Positions 52,544-61,810 of a stretch of 64,000 nt of DNA are shown here, one piece after another. A program made the translations under genes and the position numbers. Each line of letters starts with the position of its first letter. Positions within the stretch are counted from its first letter, which is position 1. Under the pieces are notes generated by a model that saw only the letters and a list, made by a program, of their open reading frames with translations, ran no database searches and was not told the origin of the DNA. The stretch is from Streptomyces sp. SUK 48 (lineage in GTDB: Bacteria; Actinomycetota; Actinomycetes; Streptomycetales; Streptomycetaceae), in contig NZ_CP045740.1 of assembly GCF_009650765.1 (NCBI RefSeq), positions 1,302,001 to 1,366,000 of the forward strand, given 5' to 3'.

Positions 52544-53428
52544 TCAGATGACCGGGGGACGGCCCAGCCGGGTGAGCCGCCAGACCGTGCGCCAGCGCAT
52601 CGGACGGCGTGGACCGCAGGGCGTGGTCCAGCCCTCCTTGAAGCCGCCGAACCAGGCCGCGAGGGCCGGCCGCGAGGGGCGGCGGGCCAGCGTGAGCAGC
52701 AGCCAGACGCCCAGGTAGACGGGGACGAGCGGGGCGGGGAGGTTGCGCCGGGCGAGCCAGACGCGGTTGCGGGCCACCATGCGGTGATAGACGGCGTGCC
52801 GGGAGGGCGCGGTCGTCGGGTGGAACAGCACCATGTCGGAGCGGTAGTCGATCAGCCAGCCGGCGTCCAGCGCCCGCCAGGCCAGATCGGTCTCCTCATG
52901 GGCGTAGAAGAACTCGGCGGGCAGCCCGCCGACCTCGCCGAGCACCTTGGTGCGCACCGCGTTGGCGCCGCCCAGGAAGGTGGTCACCCGCGAGGAGCGC
53001 ATCGGGTCCGAGGCGCGCAGCCGGGGCACATGGCGGCGCTGGGTCTCACCGGTCTCGGGATCGGCGATGCGGAAGCTGATGATGCCCAGCTCCGGATCGG
53101 CGGCGAACGCCTCGCGGCACAGCTCGGCGGTGTCGTGCCGGGCGAGCAGGCCGTCGTCGTCCAGGAAGAGCAGGATGTCGACGTCCTGGCCGCCGGGGCC
53201 GAACGCCTCGATGCCGACGTTGCGGCCGCCCGGGATGCCCAGGTTCTCGGGCAGCTCGACGGTGCGCACGCCCTCGGGGACGTCGGGCACCGGGGAGCCG
53301 TTGCCGACGACGACCACCTCGACGCGGTCGCCGTCCTGCTTGGCGACCGAGTCGAGCAGGGCGCGCAGCTCCTCGGGCCGGTTGCCCATGGTGATGATGA
53401 CGGCGCCGACGCGCGGGGCCGCGTTCAC
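52544..53428 (-). CDS. Family 2 glycosyltransferase
   Basis: 294 residues of the GT-A fold: VGAVIITMGNRPEELRALLD, then LLFLDDDGLL (DxD) and LGGANAVRTKVL. The late HEETDLAWRALDAGW is the GT2 acceptor/base segment. GTG 53428 overlaps the CDP-alcohol transferase stop (GTGA). Likely adds sugars to the polymer or lipid exported by the TagGH pair. Confidence 0.88.
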   Translation of the reverse strand: MNAAPRVGAVIITMGNRPEELRALLDSVAKQDGDRVEVVVVGNGSPVPDVPEGVRTVELPENLGIPGGRNVGIEAFGPGGQDVDILLFLDDDGLLARHDTAELCREAFAADPELGIISFRIADPETGETQRRHVPRLRASDPMRSSRVTTFLGGANAVRTKVLGEVGGLPAEFFYAHEETDLAWRALDAGWLIDYRSDMVLFHPTTAPSRHAVYHRMVARNRVWLARRNLPAPLVPVYLGVWLLLTLARRPSRPALAAWFGGFKEGWTTPCGPRRPMRWRTVWRLTRLGRPPVI

Positions 53429-54204
53429 TTCAGCCTGCTGGAGGCGAGGATGGACACCAGGTGCAGCAGCGTCTGGAGCAGGGCGATGCCGGCGAGGACG
53501 GCGGTGCCGAGCCGGGTGAAGAACAGGTCGCCGTGGATGTGGTCGGCGATGGCGAGGAGCACGATCAGCAGCGATGCCTCGATGCCGAGGATGAGCCGGT
53601 GGAACTTCAGCGCCGAGGCGGCCCGGCGGGCCAGCGCCATCCCGGAGGAGCGCGGCTCGGCGGCGGCCTCCTGCACCGGCGGCTTGCCGGTCTGGTGCCG
53701 GGCGACGCCGACCAGGTCGGTCTCCGCCTTGATCAGGATCGCGCCGAGCGCGGCCAGGGTGCCGAGGAAGGCCCACAGCCAGTCGATACGGCCGGAGCCC
53801 CACAGGTCGGCCGCGCGCAGCCCGAGGCCGACCAGGACGGCCGCGTCGGTGAGGTAGGCGCCGACGCGGTCCAGGTAGACACCGGCAAGGGAGTACTGCT
53901 TGCGCCAGCGGGCGATCTCGCCGTCGACGCAGTCCAGCAGCAGGTACAGCTGGGTGGCGACCACGCCGAGGATCGCGCCCCAGATCCCCGGCACCAGCAG
54001 GGCCGGGGCCGCGAGCACACCGCACAGGGTCATCAGGTACGTGAGCTGGTTGGGCGTGACCCTGGTGTTCACCAGGTAGCGGTCGATGCGCAGGGAGACC
54101 TCACGCATGTAGAGGCGTCCCGCCCAGTGCTCACCGCTGCGCCGGTCCTTCACCCCGGCGGGGTGGACGACCGGACGGAGTTCAGCTACCGATGGCCTTG
54201 ACAT
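53425..54204 (-). CDS. CDP-alcohol phosphatidyltransferase family enzyme
   Basis: 259 residues. The CDP-alcohol motif is DCVDGEIARWRKQ with GVYLDRVGAYLTD (D-x2-D-G-x2-A-R-x8-G-x3-D-x3-D), near residue 90-115. Six membrane helices. Such enzymes join a CDP-activated alcohol with a second alcohol or phosphate. It overlaps the dehydrogenase gene by 23 nt. Its substrate is probably the CDP-polyol made by neighbouring genes. Confidence 0.88.
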   Translation of the reverse strand: MSRPSVAELRPVVHPAGVKDRRSGEHWAGRLYMREVSLRIDRYLVNTRVTPNQLTYLMTLCGVLAAPALLVPGIWGAILGVVATQLYLLLDCVDGEIARWRKQYSLAGVYLDRVGAYLTDAAVLVGLGLRAADLWGSGRIDWLWAFLGTLAALGAILIKAETDLVGVARHQTGKPPVQEAAAEPRSSGMALARRAASALKFHRLILGIEASLLIVLLAIADHIHGDLFFTRLGTAVLAGIALLQTLLHLVSILASSRLK

Positions 54205-55243
54205 AGTCGGCGTAGATGTCCTTGATCTGGTTCGGCTTGAGGTCGAGGTGTTCGAGGATGGTGTAGCGGCCCGGCCGGGTCTCCGGCGCGAACTCCACGG
54301 CGCGGACGAACTCGTCCACGGTGAAGCCGATCTCCTCCGGCAGCACCGGAAGCCCGTGCCGGCGCAGCACCTGGGCGGTGTGCCCGGCCTCCTCGTGGGC
54401 CCCGCGCAGATACATCGCGAAGGCCGCGCCGAGCCCGCACTGCTCGCCATGGGCGGCCGCGCGCTTCGGGAACAGCAGGTCGAACGCGTGGTTGATCTCG
54501 TGACAGGAGCCGGAGGAGGGCCGGGAGTCGCCGGAGATCGACATCGAGATGCCGCTGAGGACCAGCGCCTCGGCGAGCACCTGGAGGAAGCCGTTGTCGC
54601 CGATGCCGCCCGGGTGCCGCAGCACCGCCTCGCCCGCCTGGCGGGCCATGGCCGCGGCGAGACCGTCGATCTTCTCGCCGTTGACCCGGTGGGACAGCTC
54701 CCAGTCCGCGATCGCGTTGATGTTGGAGATGGCGTCGCCGATACCGGCCCGGACGAAGCGGGCCGGGGCCGCGCGGATCACGTCCAGGTCGATGACGACC
54801 GCGATCGGGTTGGGCACGCCGTAGGAGCCGCGCCCCGCGTCGTTGTCGAGCGTGGCGACCGGCGAGCACAGGCCGTCGTGCGCGAGGTTCGTGGGCACGG
54901 CGACCAGGGGCAGGCCGATGCGGGCCGCGGCGAACTTGGCACAGTCGATGATCTTGCCGCCGCCGAGCCCGACCACCGCGTCGTAGTGGCCGGACTTCAT
55001 CTCGCCGGCCAGCCGGATCGCGTCGTCCAGGGTGCCGCCGCCCACCTCGTACCAGGACGCGCCGGGCAGCGAGGGGGCGAGGCGCTCGCGCAGCTGGGCG
55101 CCGGAGCCGCCGCTGACGGCGACGGCGAGGCGGCCCGACTGGGAGATGCGCTCGTCGGCGAGGACACCGGCCAGGTCGTCCAGGGCACCCGGGCGGATGT
55201 CCACGACGACCGGCGAGGGGATCAGCCGGGTCAGTAGCGGCAC
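54182..55243 (-). CDS. Glycerol-1-phosphate dehydrogenase-like enzyme
   Basis: 353 residues of the iron/zinc alcohol dehydrogenase fold (EgsA/AraM group). VVGLGGGKIIDCAKFAAA is the NAD motif; PTNLAHDGLCSPVA with SSGSCHEINHAF and AAAHGEQCGLG bears the metal-binding Asp and His residues. The group makes sn-glycerol 1-phosphate or related polyol phosphates. GTG overlaps the nucleotidyltransferase stop by 13 nt. The substrate is inferred only from family. Confidence 0.82.
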   Translation of the reverse strand: MPLLTRLIPSPVVVDIRPGALDDLAGVLADERISQSGRLAVAVSGGSGAQLRERLAPSLPGASWYEVGGGTLDDAIRLAGEMKSGHYDAVVGLGGGKIIDCAKFAAARIGLPLVAVPTNLAHDGLCSPVATLDNDAGRGSYGVPNPIAVVIDLDVIRAAPARFVRAGIGDAISNINAIADWELSHRVNGEKIDGLAAAMARQAGEAVLRHPGGIGDNGFLQVLAEALVLSGISMSISGDSRPSSGSCHEINHAFDLLFPKRAAAHGEQCGLGAAFAMYLRGAHEEAGHTAQVLRRHGLPVLPEEIGFTVDEFVRAVEFAPETRPGRYTILEHLDLKPNQIKDIYADYVKAIGS

Positions 55244-55983
55244 GCGATCTCCCGCCCCTTGGCCAGGTCGTCGTGATTGTCGATCTCGACCCAGGAGACG
55301 TCGCCGATGGGCGCCACGTCGATCCGGAAGCCGCGGTCCACCAGCTCCTGGTAGCCGTGCTCGTAGAACTGCTGCGGGTCCTTCTCCCAGACCGTCTTCA
55401 GCGCGTCGCCCAGTTCCTCGGCGGCGTCGCCCTCGATCAGGGTCACGCCGATGTACTCGCCGGTCGCCTCGGCCGGGTCCATCAGCTTGGTGATCTTCGT
55501 CATGCCGTTGGCGGGGTCGACGACGACCTTCATCTCCTCGTCCGCCAGGGACTTCACGGTGTCCAGCGCGAGGATGATCTTCTTGCCGTCACCGCGCGCG
55601 GCCAGCAGCGTCTCCTCGACGGAGACCGGGTGCACGGTGTCGCCGTTGGCGAGGATCACACCGTCCTTGAGCGCGTCGCGCCCGCACCACAGGGAGTAGG
55701 CGTTGTTCCACTCCTCGGCCTTGTCGTTGTCGATCAGCGTCAGCTTGAGGCCGTACTTCTCCTCCAGGGCGGCCTGGCGGGCGTAGACGGCCTCCTTGCG
55801 GTAGCCGACGATGATCGCGACCTCGGTGAGGCCGATCCGGGCGAAGTTGCCGAGGGTGAGGTCGAGAACCGTGGGCTCGCCCTCTATGCCCGCGGGCCCC
55901 ACCGGCACCAGCGCCTTGGGCAGGGTGTCCGTGTAGGGGCGCAGACGCCGTCCGGCGCCGGCCGCCAGCACGAGGCCGATCAT
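55231..55983 (-). CDS. Sugar-/polyol-phosphate nucleotidyltransferase
   Basis: 250 residues of the nucleotidyltransferase fold: GLVLAAGAGRRLRPYTDTLP then PKAL near residue 25; ILANGDTVHP is the metal/NTP motif. It resembles inositol-phosphate or phosphocholine cytidylyltransferases more than glucose-1-phosphate types. Next to two CDP-alcohol transferases it probably makes a CDP-polyol. The ATG overlaps the next gene's stop (ATGA). Confidence 0.85.
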   Translation of the reverse strand: MIGLVLAAGAGRRLRPYTDTLPKALVPVGPAGIEGEPTVLDLTLGNFARIGLTEVAIIVGYRKEAVYARQAALEEKYGLKLTLIDNDKAEEWNNAYSLWCGRDALKDGVILANGDTVHPVSVEETLLAARGDGKKIILALDTVKSLADEEMKVVVDPANGMTKITKLMDPAEATGEYIGVTLIEGDAAEELGDALKTVWEKDPQQFYEHGYQELVDRGFRIDVAPIGDVSWVEIDNHDDLAKGREIACRY

Positions 55984-57782
55984 GCGGTTTCTCCTTCATC
56001 GTGTACGGCGGGTGCCCCTGCGGACACCCAGAACCGGATGCTCTCCGCGAGCACCACCAGGGCGACGATCACGGCGAGTACCGTGAGCGCGGTCGTGAAC
56101 TGCGCGGCGGTGAGTGCCGCGGCCAGCACGGTGACGAGCAGGGTGCGCCCGTCGTGCCCCCCTATGGAGCGCACCAGCCAGGCCGGCGGCGCTCCGGCGT
56201 TGCCGCGGATGCGGTACACCGTGTCGTAGTGATGGTAGGCGACCGCCGCCACCAGCCCGAAAGCCGCGGGAAGGGCTCCGTTCACGTCCGCCGTGCAGGC
56301 GAGGGCGAGGACGGTGCCGTACTCGGCGGCCCGGAAGAACGGCGGGACCAGCCAGTCCAGGGCGCCCTTGAGCGGGCGGGCGACGGCGAGCGCCGAGGTG
56401 AGGACGTAGACCAGGGCGCCGATCACCGGCACCACCGAGCCGTAGCCGGAGAGGGCCGAGCAGGCGACGACCGCGGCGCCGCCGAGCAGCGCGACGGCCG
56501 GGACGGCGAGACCGGGCAGACCGCGCCGGGCGGCGCGCGCCACCGCCTCGGCGAGCGGGCCGGAGTCGGCGAGGTCGGCCAGCGCCCGCGCGGCGCGGTC
56601 GGTGCGGTGCGCCGCGCGGGTCAGCGAGCGCAGCACCCGCCCCGCGGTGGTGTACGTGGCGGCGAAGGCACAGCCGACGAGCAGCGCGTAGAAGGTGATC
56701 CGCGGGGTGGTGACGGCGGTGAGGACCGCGATCATCGCCCAGCGCTCACCGATCGGCAGCACTATCATCCGGCGCACCCAGACCGTCCAGCCGACGCTGT
56801 CCAGCTTGTCGGAGAGCGCGGCGGTGGGGCTGGTGTTGGCCGTGGCGTCGTGGTTGGCCTCGTTGAAGGAGAAGTCGACCACGTGCCGGCAGGTCTGGAG
56901 GACCATCGCGCCGAGCGCGAGCGCCCAGACGTCGTCGTGCCCGCCGCGGGCCGCGCCCAGGGCGAGACCGGCGTAGTAGGCGTACTCCTTGGCCCGGTCG
57001 AAGGTGGCGTCGAGCCAGGCACCGAGCGTGGAGTACTTCAGGGCGTAGCGGGCGAGCTGGCCGTCGGTGCAGTCCAGCACGAAGGAGGCGATCAGCAGCA
57101 CGCCGGCGGCTATGAAACCGCCGCGGGTGCCGGTGGCCGCGCAGCCGGCCGCGATCAGCGCGGTGAGCAGCGAGGCGGTGGTGACCTGGTTCGGGGTCAG
57201 ACCGCGGCGCGCGCACCAGCGGGCGATGTAGCGCGAGTACGGGCTGATGCAGTACGTGGTGAAGAAGCCGTCGCGGGACTTCACGGCCGACTTCAGGCGT
57301 ACGGCCTCGTCGTCCACGGCGGCGACGGCCTGCCGCGCCTCGTTGCGGGCCTGCGGGTCGGCGGGCACGACGGCGACGAGGCTGCCCAGCTCGGGGCGGT
57401 GGACCTCGCTGCCGTCGGCGTCCAGCTCGGTGACGATCCGGTCGGCGAGGCTGCCGACGGCGACCGCGGTGCCGCCGCCCGAGGAGGTCTCGCGGGCCAC
57501 GGCGCGGGTCAGCGCCTGCCGGGCGGCCGGCTGCGCGGTGACGGCGCCGGGGACGGCGGCGAGCGGGAAGCGGGGGTCGGTCAGGCCGAGCCGCAGGGCG
57601 TGTACATGGCCGACGAAACCGGCGTCGACCACGGCCACGCGGTCACCGGCGGGGGCGGCCGCGAGCAGGGCCTCGGTCTCGGCGGTGCTCTCCGCCATCC
57701 GGACGTCGAAGCCGAGGGACCGCAGATCGCTCTCGAGCGACGATCCGGGGACCGGCTGACCGGTGACGATGGCGGTCGGCAA
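55980..57782 (-). CDS. Large CDP-alcohol phosphotransferase with extra domains
   Basis: 600 residues. N-terminal ~180 residues form a nucleotidyltransferase-like or Rossmann domain (VAVVDAGFVGHVHALRLGLT) without a clear catalytic motif. The CDP-alcohol motif DCTDGQLARYALKYSTLGAW with DATFDRAKEYAYYA is near residue 240-270. The last ~300 residues hold more membrane helices (DUF5941-like). TTG 57782 has GGGAG 11 nt upstream. First gene of the operon. Possible bifunctional cytidylyltransferase/phosphotransferase by analogy with inositol phosphate enzymes. Confidence 0.8.
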   Translation of the reverse strand: MPTAIVTGQPVPGSSLESDLRSLGFDVRMAESTAETEALLAAAPAGDRVAVVDAGFVGHVHALRLGLTDPRFPLAAVPGAVTAQPAARQALTRAVARETSSGGGTAVAVGSLADRIVTELDADGSEVHRPELGSLVAVVPADPQARNEARQAVAAVDDEAVRLKSAVKSRDGFFTTYCISPYSRYIARWCARRGLTPNQVTTASLLTALIAAGCAATGTRGGFIAAGVLLIASFVLDCTDGQLARYALKYSTLGAWLDATFDRAKEYAYYAGLALGAARGGHDDVWALALGAMVLQTCRHVVDFSFNEANHDATANTSPTAALSDKLDSVGWTVWVRRMIVLPIGERWAMIAVLTAVTTPRITFYALLVGCAFAATYTTAGRVLRSLTRAAHRTDRAARALADLADSGPLAEAVARAARRGLPGLAVPAVALLGGAAVVACSALSGYGSVVPVIGALVYVLTSALAVARPLKGALDWLVPPFFRAAEYGTVLALACTADVNGALPAAFGLVAAVAYHHYDTVYRIRGNAGAPPAWLVRSIGGHDGRTLLVTVLAAALTAAQFTTALTVLAVIVALVVLAESIRFWVSAGAPAVHDEGETA

Positions 57783-58152
57783 CCGAACTCACTCCCTGGG
57801 TGCCGGCGCGTCGGCGCCGGTCTTCTGCATGGTGGGGCGCGCTGTGCCTGCGGCGCCCGGGCGGCATGTCGGCAGAGGGTATCGGATGAAGCGAAGCCCG
57901 TGTTCACCGGCCGTTCACGACCCGTCCCGCGGCCGGGGCCCCGCCCTTTGCCGCGATCATCATGAGCGAAACCGCCCCCACCCCACAAACCGCGACCGCA
58001 GACCCGGGCATCCGGGACAGGTGCCGTGCCGCGCGGACGACAGGCGGTGTCCGGCCGGTCGCCGTCGGCTACAGCCGCCCGCCGTCCCGTGCCGGGCACG
58101 GCACACGCGCCGACCGGAACCGCCGATCCCGCGGAGCATAGGGTGGGCGACC
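57783..58152. other. Divergent promoter region
   Basis: 370 nt between the envelope operon (minus) and the epimerase gene (plus). No gene is seen. TGTTCACCGGCCGTTCAC (57900-57917) holds a short GTTCAC direct repeat. GC is high, and no other element is called. Confidence 0.4.
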
Positions 58153-59124
58153 ATGACGTGGCTGATCACCGGCGGTGCCGGATACATCGGGGCGCATGTG
58201 GCACGCGCCATGACCGGCGCCGGCGAGAGGGCCGTCGTACTGGACGACCTCTCCGCCGCCGTACCCGCACGCCTCCCCTCCGACGTCCCGCTCGTCACCG
58301 GTTCCACCCTCGACGGCCCCCGCCTGCGCGAGGTCCTCAGCGAGCACGGCGTCACCGGCGTCGTCCACCTCGCCGCCCGCAAGCAGGTCGCCGAGTCCGT
58401 CGCCGAGCCCACCCGCTACTACCGGGAGAACGTCGGCGGTCTCGCCACCCTCCTGGACGCCATGGCCGCGGCGGACGTCCGCCGGCTGCTGTTCTCCTCC
58501 TCCGCCGCGGTGTACGGCAACCCGGACGTGGACCTGATCACCGAGGACACCCCCTGCGCCCCGGTCAACCCCTACGGGGAGACCAAGCTGGCGGGCGAGT
58601 GGCTGGTCCGGGCGGCCGGACGGGCGTACGGGATCTCCACCGTGTGCCTGCGCTACTTCAACGTGGCGGGCGCCGCGGCGCCGGAGCTCGCGGACACCGG
58701 CGTGTTCAACATCGTGCCGATGGTCTTCGACCGGCTCACCCGCGGCGAGGCGCCCCGGATCTTCGGCGCCGACTACCCGACGCCGGACGGCACCTGCGTA
58801 CGCGACTACATCCATGTCGCCGATCTCGCCGAGGCCCACCTCGCCGCGGCGCGCCGCCTCGCCGGGGACGCCCCGGCGGGCGATCTCACGCTGAACATCG
58901 GCCGCGGCGAGGGCGTCTCGGTCCGGGAGCTGATCACGGTCATCGGCGAGGTCTCCGGCGACCGCCGGGAACCGGTCGTCAAGCCCCGCAGGCCCGGCGA
59001 CGCCCCCCGCGCGGTCGCCTCGGCCGAACGCGCCGCCCGGGAGCTGGGCTGGCGCGCCCGCCGCGACGTCCACGAGATGGTCGCCTCCGCCTGGGAGGGT
59101 TGGCGGCTGCACCACGGGGAGTAG
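58153..59124 (+). CDS. UDP-glucose 4-epimerase-like (GalE) enzyme
   Basis: 323 residues of the extended short-chain dehydrogenase family. NAD motif TGGAGYIGAH at the N-terminus, then catalytic SSSAAVYG and YGETKLAGE (Tyr-x3-Lys). FGADYPTPDGTCVRDYIHVA near residue 205 is a GalE signature. It interconverts UDP-glucose and UDP-galactose or their N-acetyl forms. Beside an envelope locus, it may supply a sugar for that glycan. Confidence 0.88.
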   Translation: MTWLITGGAGYIGAHVARAMTGAGERAVVLDDLSAAVPARLPSDVPLVTGSTLDGPRLREVLSEHGVTGVVHLAARKQVAESVAEPTRYYRENVGGLATLLDAMAAADVRRLLFSSSAAVYGNPDVDLITEDTPCAPVNPYGETKLAGEWLVRAAGRAYGISTVCLRYFNVAGAAAPELADTGVFNIVPMVFDRLTRGEAPRIFGADYPTPDGTCVRDYIHVADLAEAHLAAARRLAGDAPAGDLTLNIGRGEGVSVRELITVIGEVSGDRREPVVKPRRPGDAPRAVASAERAARELGWRARRDVHEMVASAWEGWRLHHGE

Positions 59125-59279
59125 CCCGGGCGGGTGCGCGAGACGCCCGCAGCGCCCTGACCAGCGGATCGTTTCCGCAGGTCAGGGCACATGACAACGG
59201 TGTTCAGTACCGCGTTGCCCGATACCCCCCGCCCGTAGTTCACTGGGCCTCCGGACGACCACGGAAGGACGGTTCCGCC

Positions 59280-60221
59280 ATGGGGGCTGGGCACGATCAC
59301 GGGCACGCGCACACCCACGCGCCCCCTACGGGTACGGCCGCGGCCGCCTACCGCGGCAGGCTGCGGATCGCCCTCTGCATCACGCTGACGATCATGGTGG
59401 TGGAGATCGCCGGCGGACTCCTCTCGGACTCCCTCGCGCTGATCGCGGACGCCGCGCACATGGCCACCGACGCGGTGGGCCTCGGCATGGCGCTGCTGGC
59501 GATCCACTTCGCCAACCGCCCGGCGAGCGCCAACCGCACCTTCGGCTACGCCCGCGCCGAGATCCTCGCCGCCCTGGCCAACTGCGTGCTGCTGCTCGGC
59601 GTCGGCGGCTACGTCCTGTACGAGGCGGTGCAGCGGTTCGTCACCCCCGCGGACACCCACGGCGGTCTGATGATCGTGTTCGGCGCGATCGGCCTGGTGG
59701 CGAACTCCATCTCGCTGACCCTGCTGATGCGCGGCCAGCAGGAGAGCCTGAACGTGCGCGGCGCCTTCCTGGAGGTCGCCGCCGACGCGCTGGGCTCGGT
59801 CGCGGTGATGATCTCGGCCGCCGTGATCCTGCTCACCGGCTTCAAGGCGGCCGACCCGATCGCCTCGATCGCCATCGGTCTGATGATCGTGCCGCGCACC
59901 TTGAAGCTGCTGCGGGAGACGCTGGACGTGCTCCTGGAGGCGGCGCCCAAGAACGTGGACATGGCGGAGGTCCGGGCGCACATCCTGGCGCTGGACGGCG
60001 TGGAGGACGTCCACGATCTGCACGCCTGGACGATCACCTCGGGCATGCCGGTGCTCTCCGCGCACGTGGTGGTCAGCTCGGAGGTGCTCAACGCCATCGG
60101 GCACGAGAAGATGCTGCACGAACTCCAGGGCTGCATCGGCACGCACTTCGACGTCGAGCACTGCACCTTCCAGCTGGAGCCGGGCGGGCACGCGGAGCAC
60201 GAGGCGCGGCTCTGCCACTGA
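59280..60221 (+). CDS. Cation diffusion facilitator (CDF) efflux transporter
   Basis: 313 residues with six membrane helices and a His-rich N-terminus (HDHGHAHTH). The metal site is DSLALIADAAHMATDAVGLG (helix II) with ALGSVAVMISAA. A C-terminal cytosolic domain (VDMAEVRAHILALDGVEDVH) follows. It exports Zn2+, Co2+ or Cd2+ in exchange for protons. Own transcript likely; its stop is followed by tandem repeats. Confidence 0.9.
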   Translation: MGAGHDHGHAHTHAPPTGTAAAAYRGRLRIALCITLTIMVVEIAGGLLSDSLALIADAAHMATDAVGLGMALLAIHFANRPASANRTFGYARAEILAALANCVLLLGVGGYVLYEAVQRFVTPADTHGGLMIVFGAIGLVANSISLTLLMRGQQESLNVRGAFLEVAADALGSVAVMISAAVILLTGFKAADPIASIAIGLMIVPRTLKLLRETLDVLLEAAPKNVDMAEVRAHILALDGVEDVHDLHAWTITSGMPVLSAHVVVSSEVLNAIGHEKMLHELQGCIGTHFDVEHCTFQLEPGGHAEHEARLCH

Positions 60222-60230
60222 GCCACCCGA

Positions 60231-60310
60231 CGGACCACCGTCCTGGTACCCCGCACGGACCACCGTCGTGGTACCACGCGCGGACCGCCGCCCCAGTACC
60301 ACCGGCGGTC
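60231..60310. repeat. Tandem 25-bp repeats
   Basis: CGGACCACCGTCCTGGTACC-type units begin at 60231, 60256 and 60281, an exact 25-bp period, with a partial fourth near 60306. Units 1 and 2 are nearly identical; unit 3 has drifted. They start 10 nt after the CDF stop. No protein or RNA role is visible. Confidence 0.75.
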
Positions 60311-60513
60311 CGCCGCCGTGCCCGACACGGAAGCCATTCATCCGTTCGATGGCACCCGGGCGGTTCCCTGTCGTGGCCTGAGGGCACGATGATCTACCGG
60401 GTCCCCCTACCGGCGCCGTCGCCCGCTCTGACATGCGGGTGTGCCGGGAAGTGCCGGGAGTGCCGGATTCGTACGGCAGACTTGGGGGGCGAAGACCGAG
60501 GCGAAGGATAGGT

Positions 60514-61107
60514 ATGCCGATCACACCTGCCACCGAGACGCACAGCTCGACGAACGGCGCCGCACAGGCGATCTTGCTGGAACTCGTCGACGAGAAGGGC
60601 GTGACCATCGGCACCGCGGAGAAGCTCGCGGCCCATCAGGCGCCGGGGCAGCTGCACCGCGCGTTCTCGGTGTTCCTCTTCGACGAGCAGGGCCGGCTGC
60701 TGCTCCAGCAGCGGGCGCTCGGCAAGTACCACTCTCCCGGCGTGTGGTCCAACACCTGCTGCGGCCACCCCTACCCCGGTGAGGCGCCGTTCGCGGCCGC
60801 CGCCCGGCGTACGTACGAGGAGCTGGGCGTGTCCCCCTCGCTGCTGGCCGAGGCGGGCACCGTGCGCTACAACCACCCGGACCCGGCCTCGGGCCTGGTG
60901 GAGCAGGAGTTCAACCACCTGTTCGTCGGCCTGGTGCAGACGCCGCTCGCGGCGGACCCGGAGGAGGTCGCCGCGACCGCCTTCGTGACCGCGCAGGAGC
61001 TGGCCGAGCGCCACGCCCGGGACCCCTTCTCGGCCTGGTTCATGACGGTGCTGGACGCGGCCCGCCCCGCGGTCCGGGAGCTGACGGGTCCGGCCGCGGG
61101 CTGGTGA
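60514..61107 (+). CDS. idi: Isopentenyl-diphosphate delta-isomerase (type 1)
   Basis: 197 residues with a Nudix fold. The Cys in NTCCGHPYPGE and the EEL(G) segment RRTYEELGVSPS are active-site features. It interconverts IPP and DMAPP, needed by the prenyl synthase and other isoprenoid steps of the hopanoid operon. The 292-nt region before it holds the tandem repeats and its promoter; GGCGAAGGATAGGT precedes the ATG. Confidence 0.93.
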   Translation: MPITPATETHSSTNGAAQAILLELVDEKGVTIGTAEKLAAHQAPGQLHRAFSVFLFDEQGRLLLQQRALGKYHSPGVWSNTCCGHPYPGEAPFAAAARRTYEELGVSPSLLAEAGTVRYNHPDPASGLVEQEFNHLFVGLVQTPLAADPEEVAATAFVTAQELAERHARDPFSAWFMTVLDAARPAVRELTGPAAGW

Positions 61108-61128
61108 GGCCCCTGCGCGCCGCGGACC

Positions 61129-61620
61129 TCAGGGGTACGCGGGCTTGAGCGGCAGGGCGGCCCAGATCACCTTGCCGCCGCTCGCGGTGTGCTCCACGTC
61201 GACCACTCCGCCCGCCTCCCGGGCCACCTCGCGCACCAGGAGCAGGCCCCGCCCGCCGGTCCGGCCGTGATCGGCCTCCAGGGCCGTCGGGCGGTAGGGG
61301 TGGTTGTCCTCCACGGACACCCGCACCCACTCGGCGCCGACCGCGACCTCCACGGCCACCACGGGCGAGAGCAGCGCCGCGTGCTTCACGGCGTTCGTGA
61401 CCAGCTCGGAGACGATCAGCAGCAGGCCCTGCACCAGTTCCTCGGAGACCGGTACGCCCTGGCGCAGCAGCAGGTCCCGCACCGCGTGCCGGGCCTGCGG
61501 GACCGAGGCGTCCACCGCGGCCGCGGTGAACCGCCAGACGCCCTCGTAGGGCAGTGGATGGGGCGCCCGCTCGGCGCCCCCTGCCGGGCCCGGACCGTCC
61601 CCGCGCCCGTGGTTGTCCAT
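61129..61620 (-). CDS. ATP-binding anti-sigma-type protein (HATPase_c)
   Basis: 163 residues of the small GHKL ATPase type common in Streptomyces (RsbW/SpoIIAB-like). The N box is IVSELVTNAVKHA and the G box GGRGLLLVREVA. It probably binds a sigma factor or regulates by phosphorylation. ATG 61620 has GAGGGTGG upstream; a start 75 nt further up is possible. Sits alone between convergent and divergent neighbours. Partner unknown. Confidence 0.8.
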   Translation of the reverse strand: MDNHGRGDGPGPAGGAERAPHPLPYEGVWRFTAAAVDASVPQARHAVRDLLLRQGVPVSEELVQGLLLIVSELVTNAVKHAALLSPVVAVEVAVGAEWVRVSVEDNHPYRPTALEADHGRTGGRGLLLVREVAREAGGVVDVEHTASGGKVIWAALPLKPAYP

Positions 61621-61810
61621 CGTCCGGTCGCCACCCTCGCGCTCGATTGTCACCACGCGTCGAGTGTTGGTAACGACCGGCTCCGGCCCGGACATCTGAC
61701 CAGAAGTCGCCGGATATCGAGCGCTTTCCGACCGACTGCTTATGACGCCGATCGCTAGCGACTGCTTATGGCGCCGACTGCTGATGACAGCGTCACGCGT
61801 CGGACCGTTC

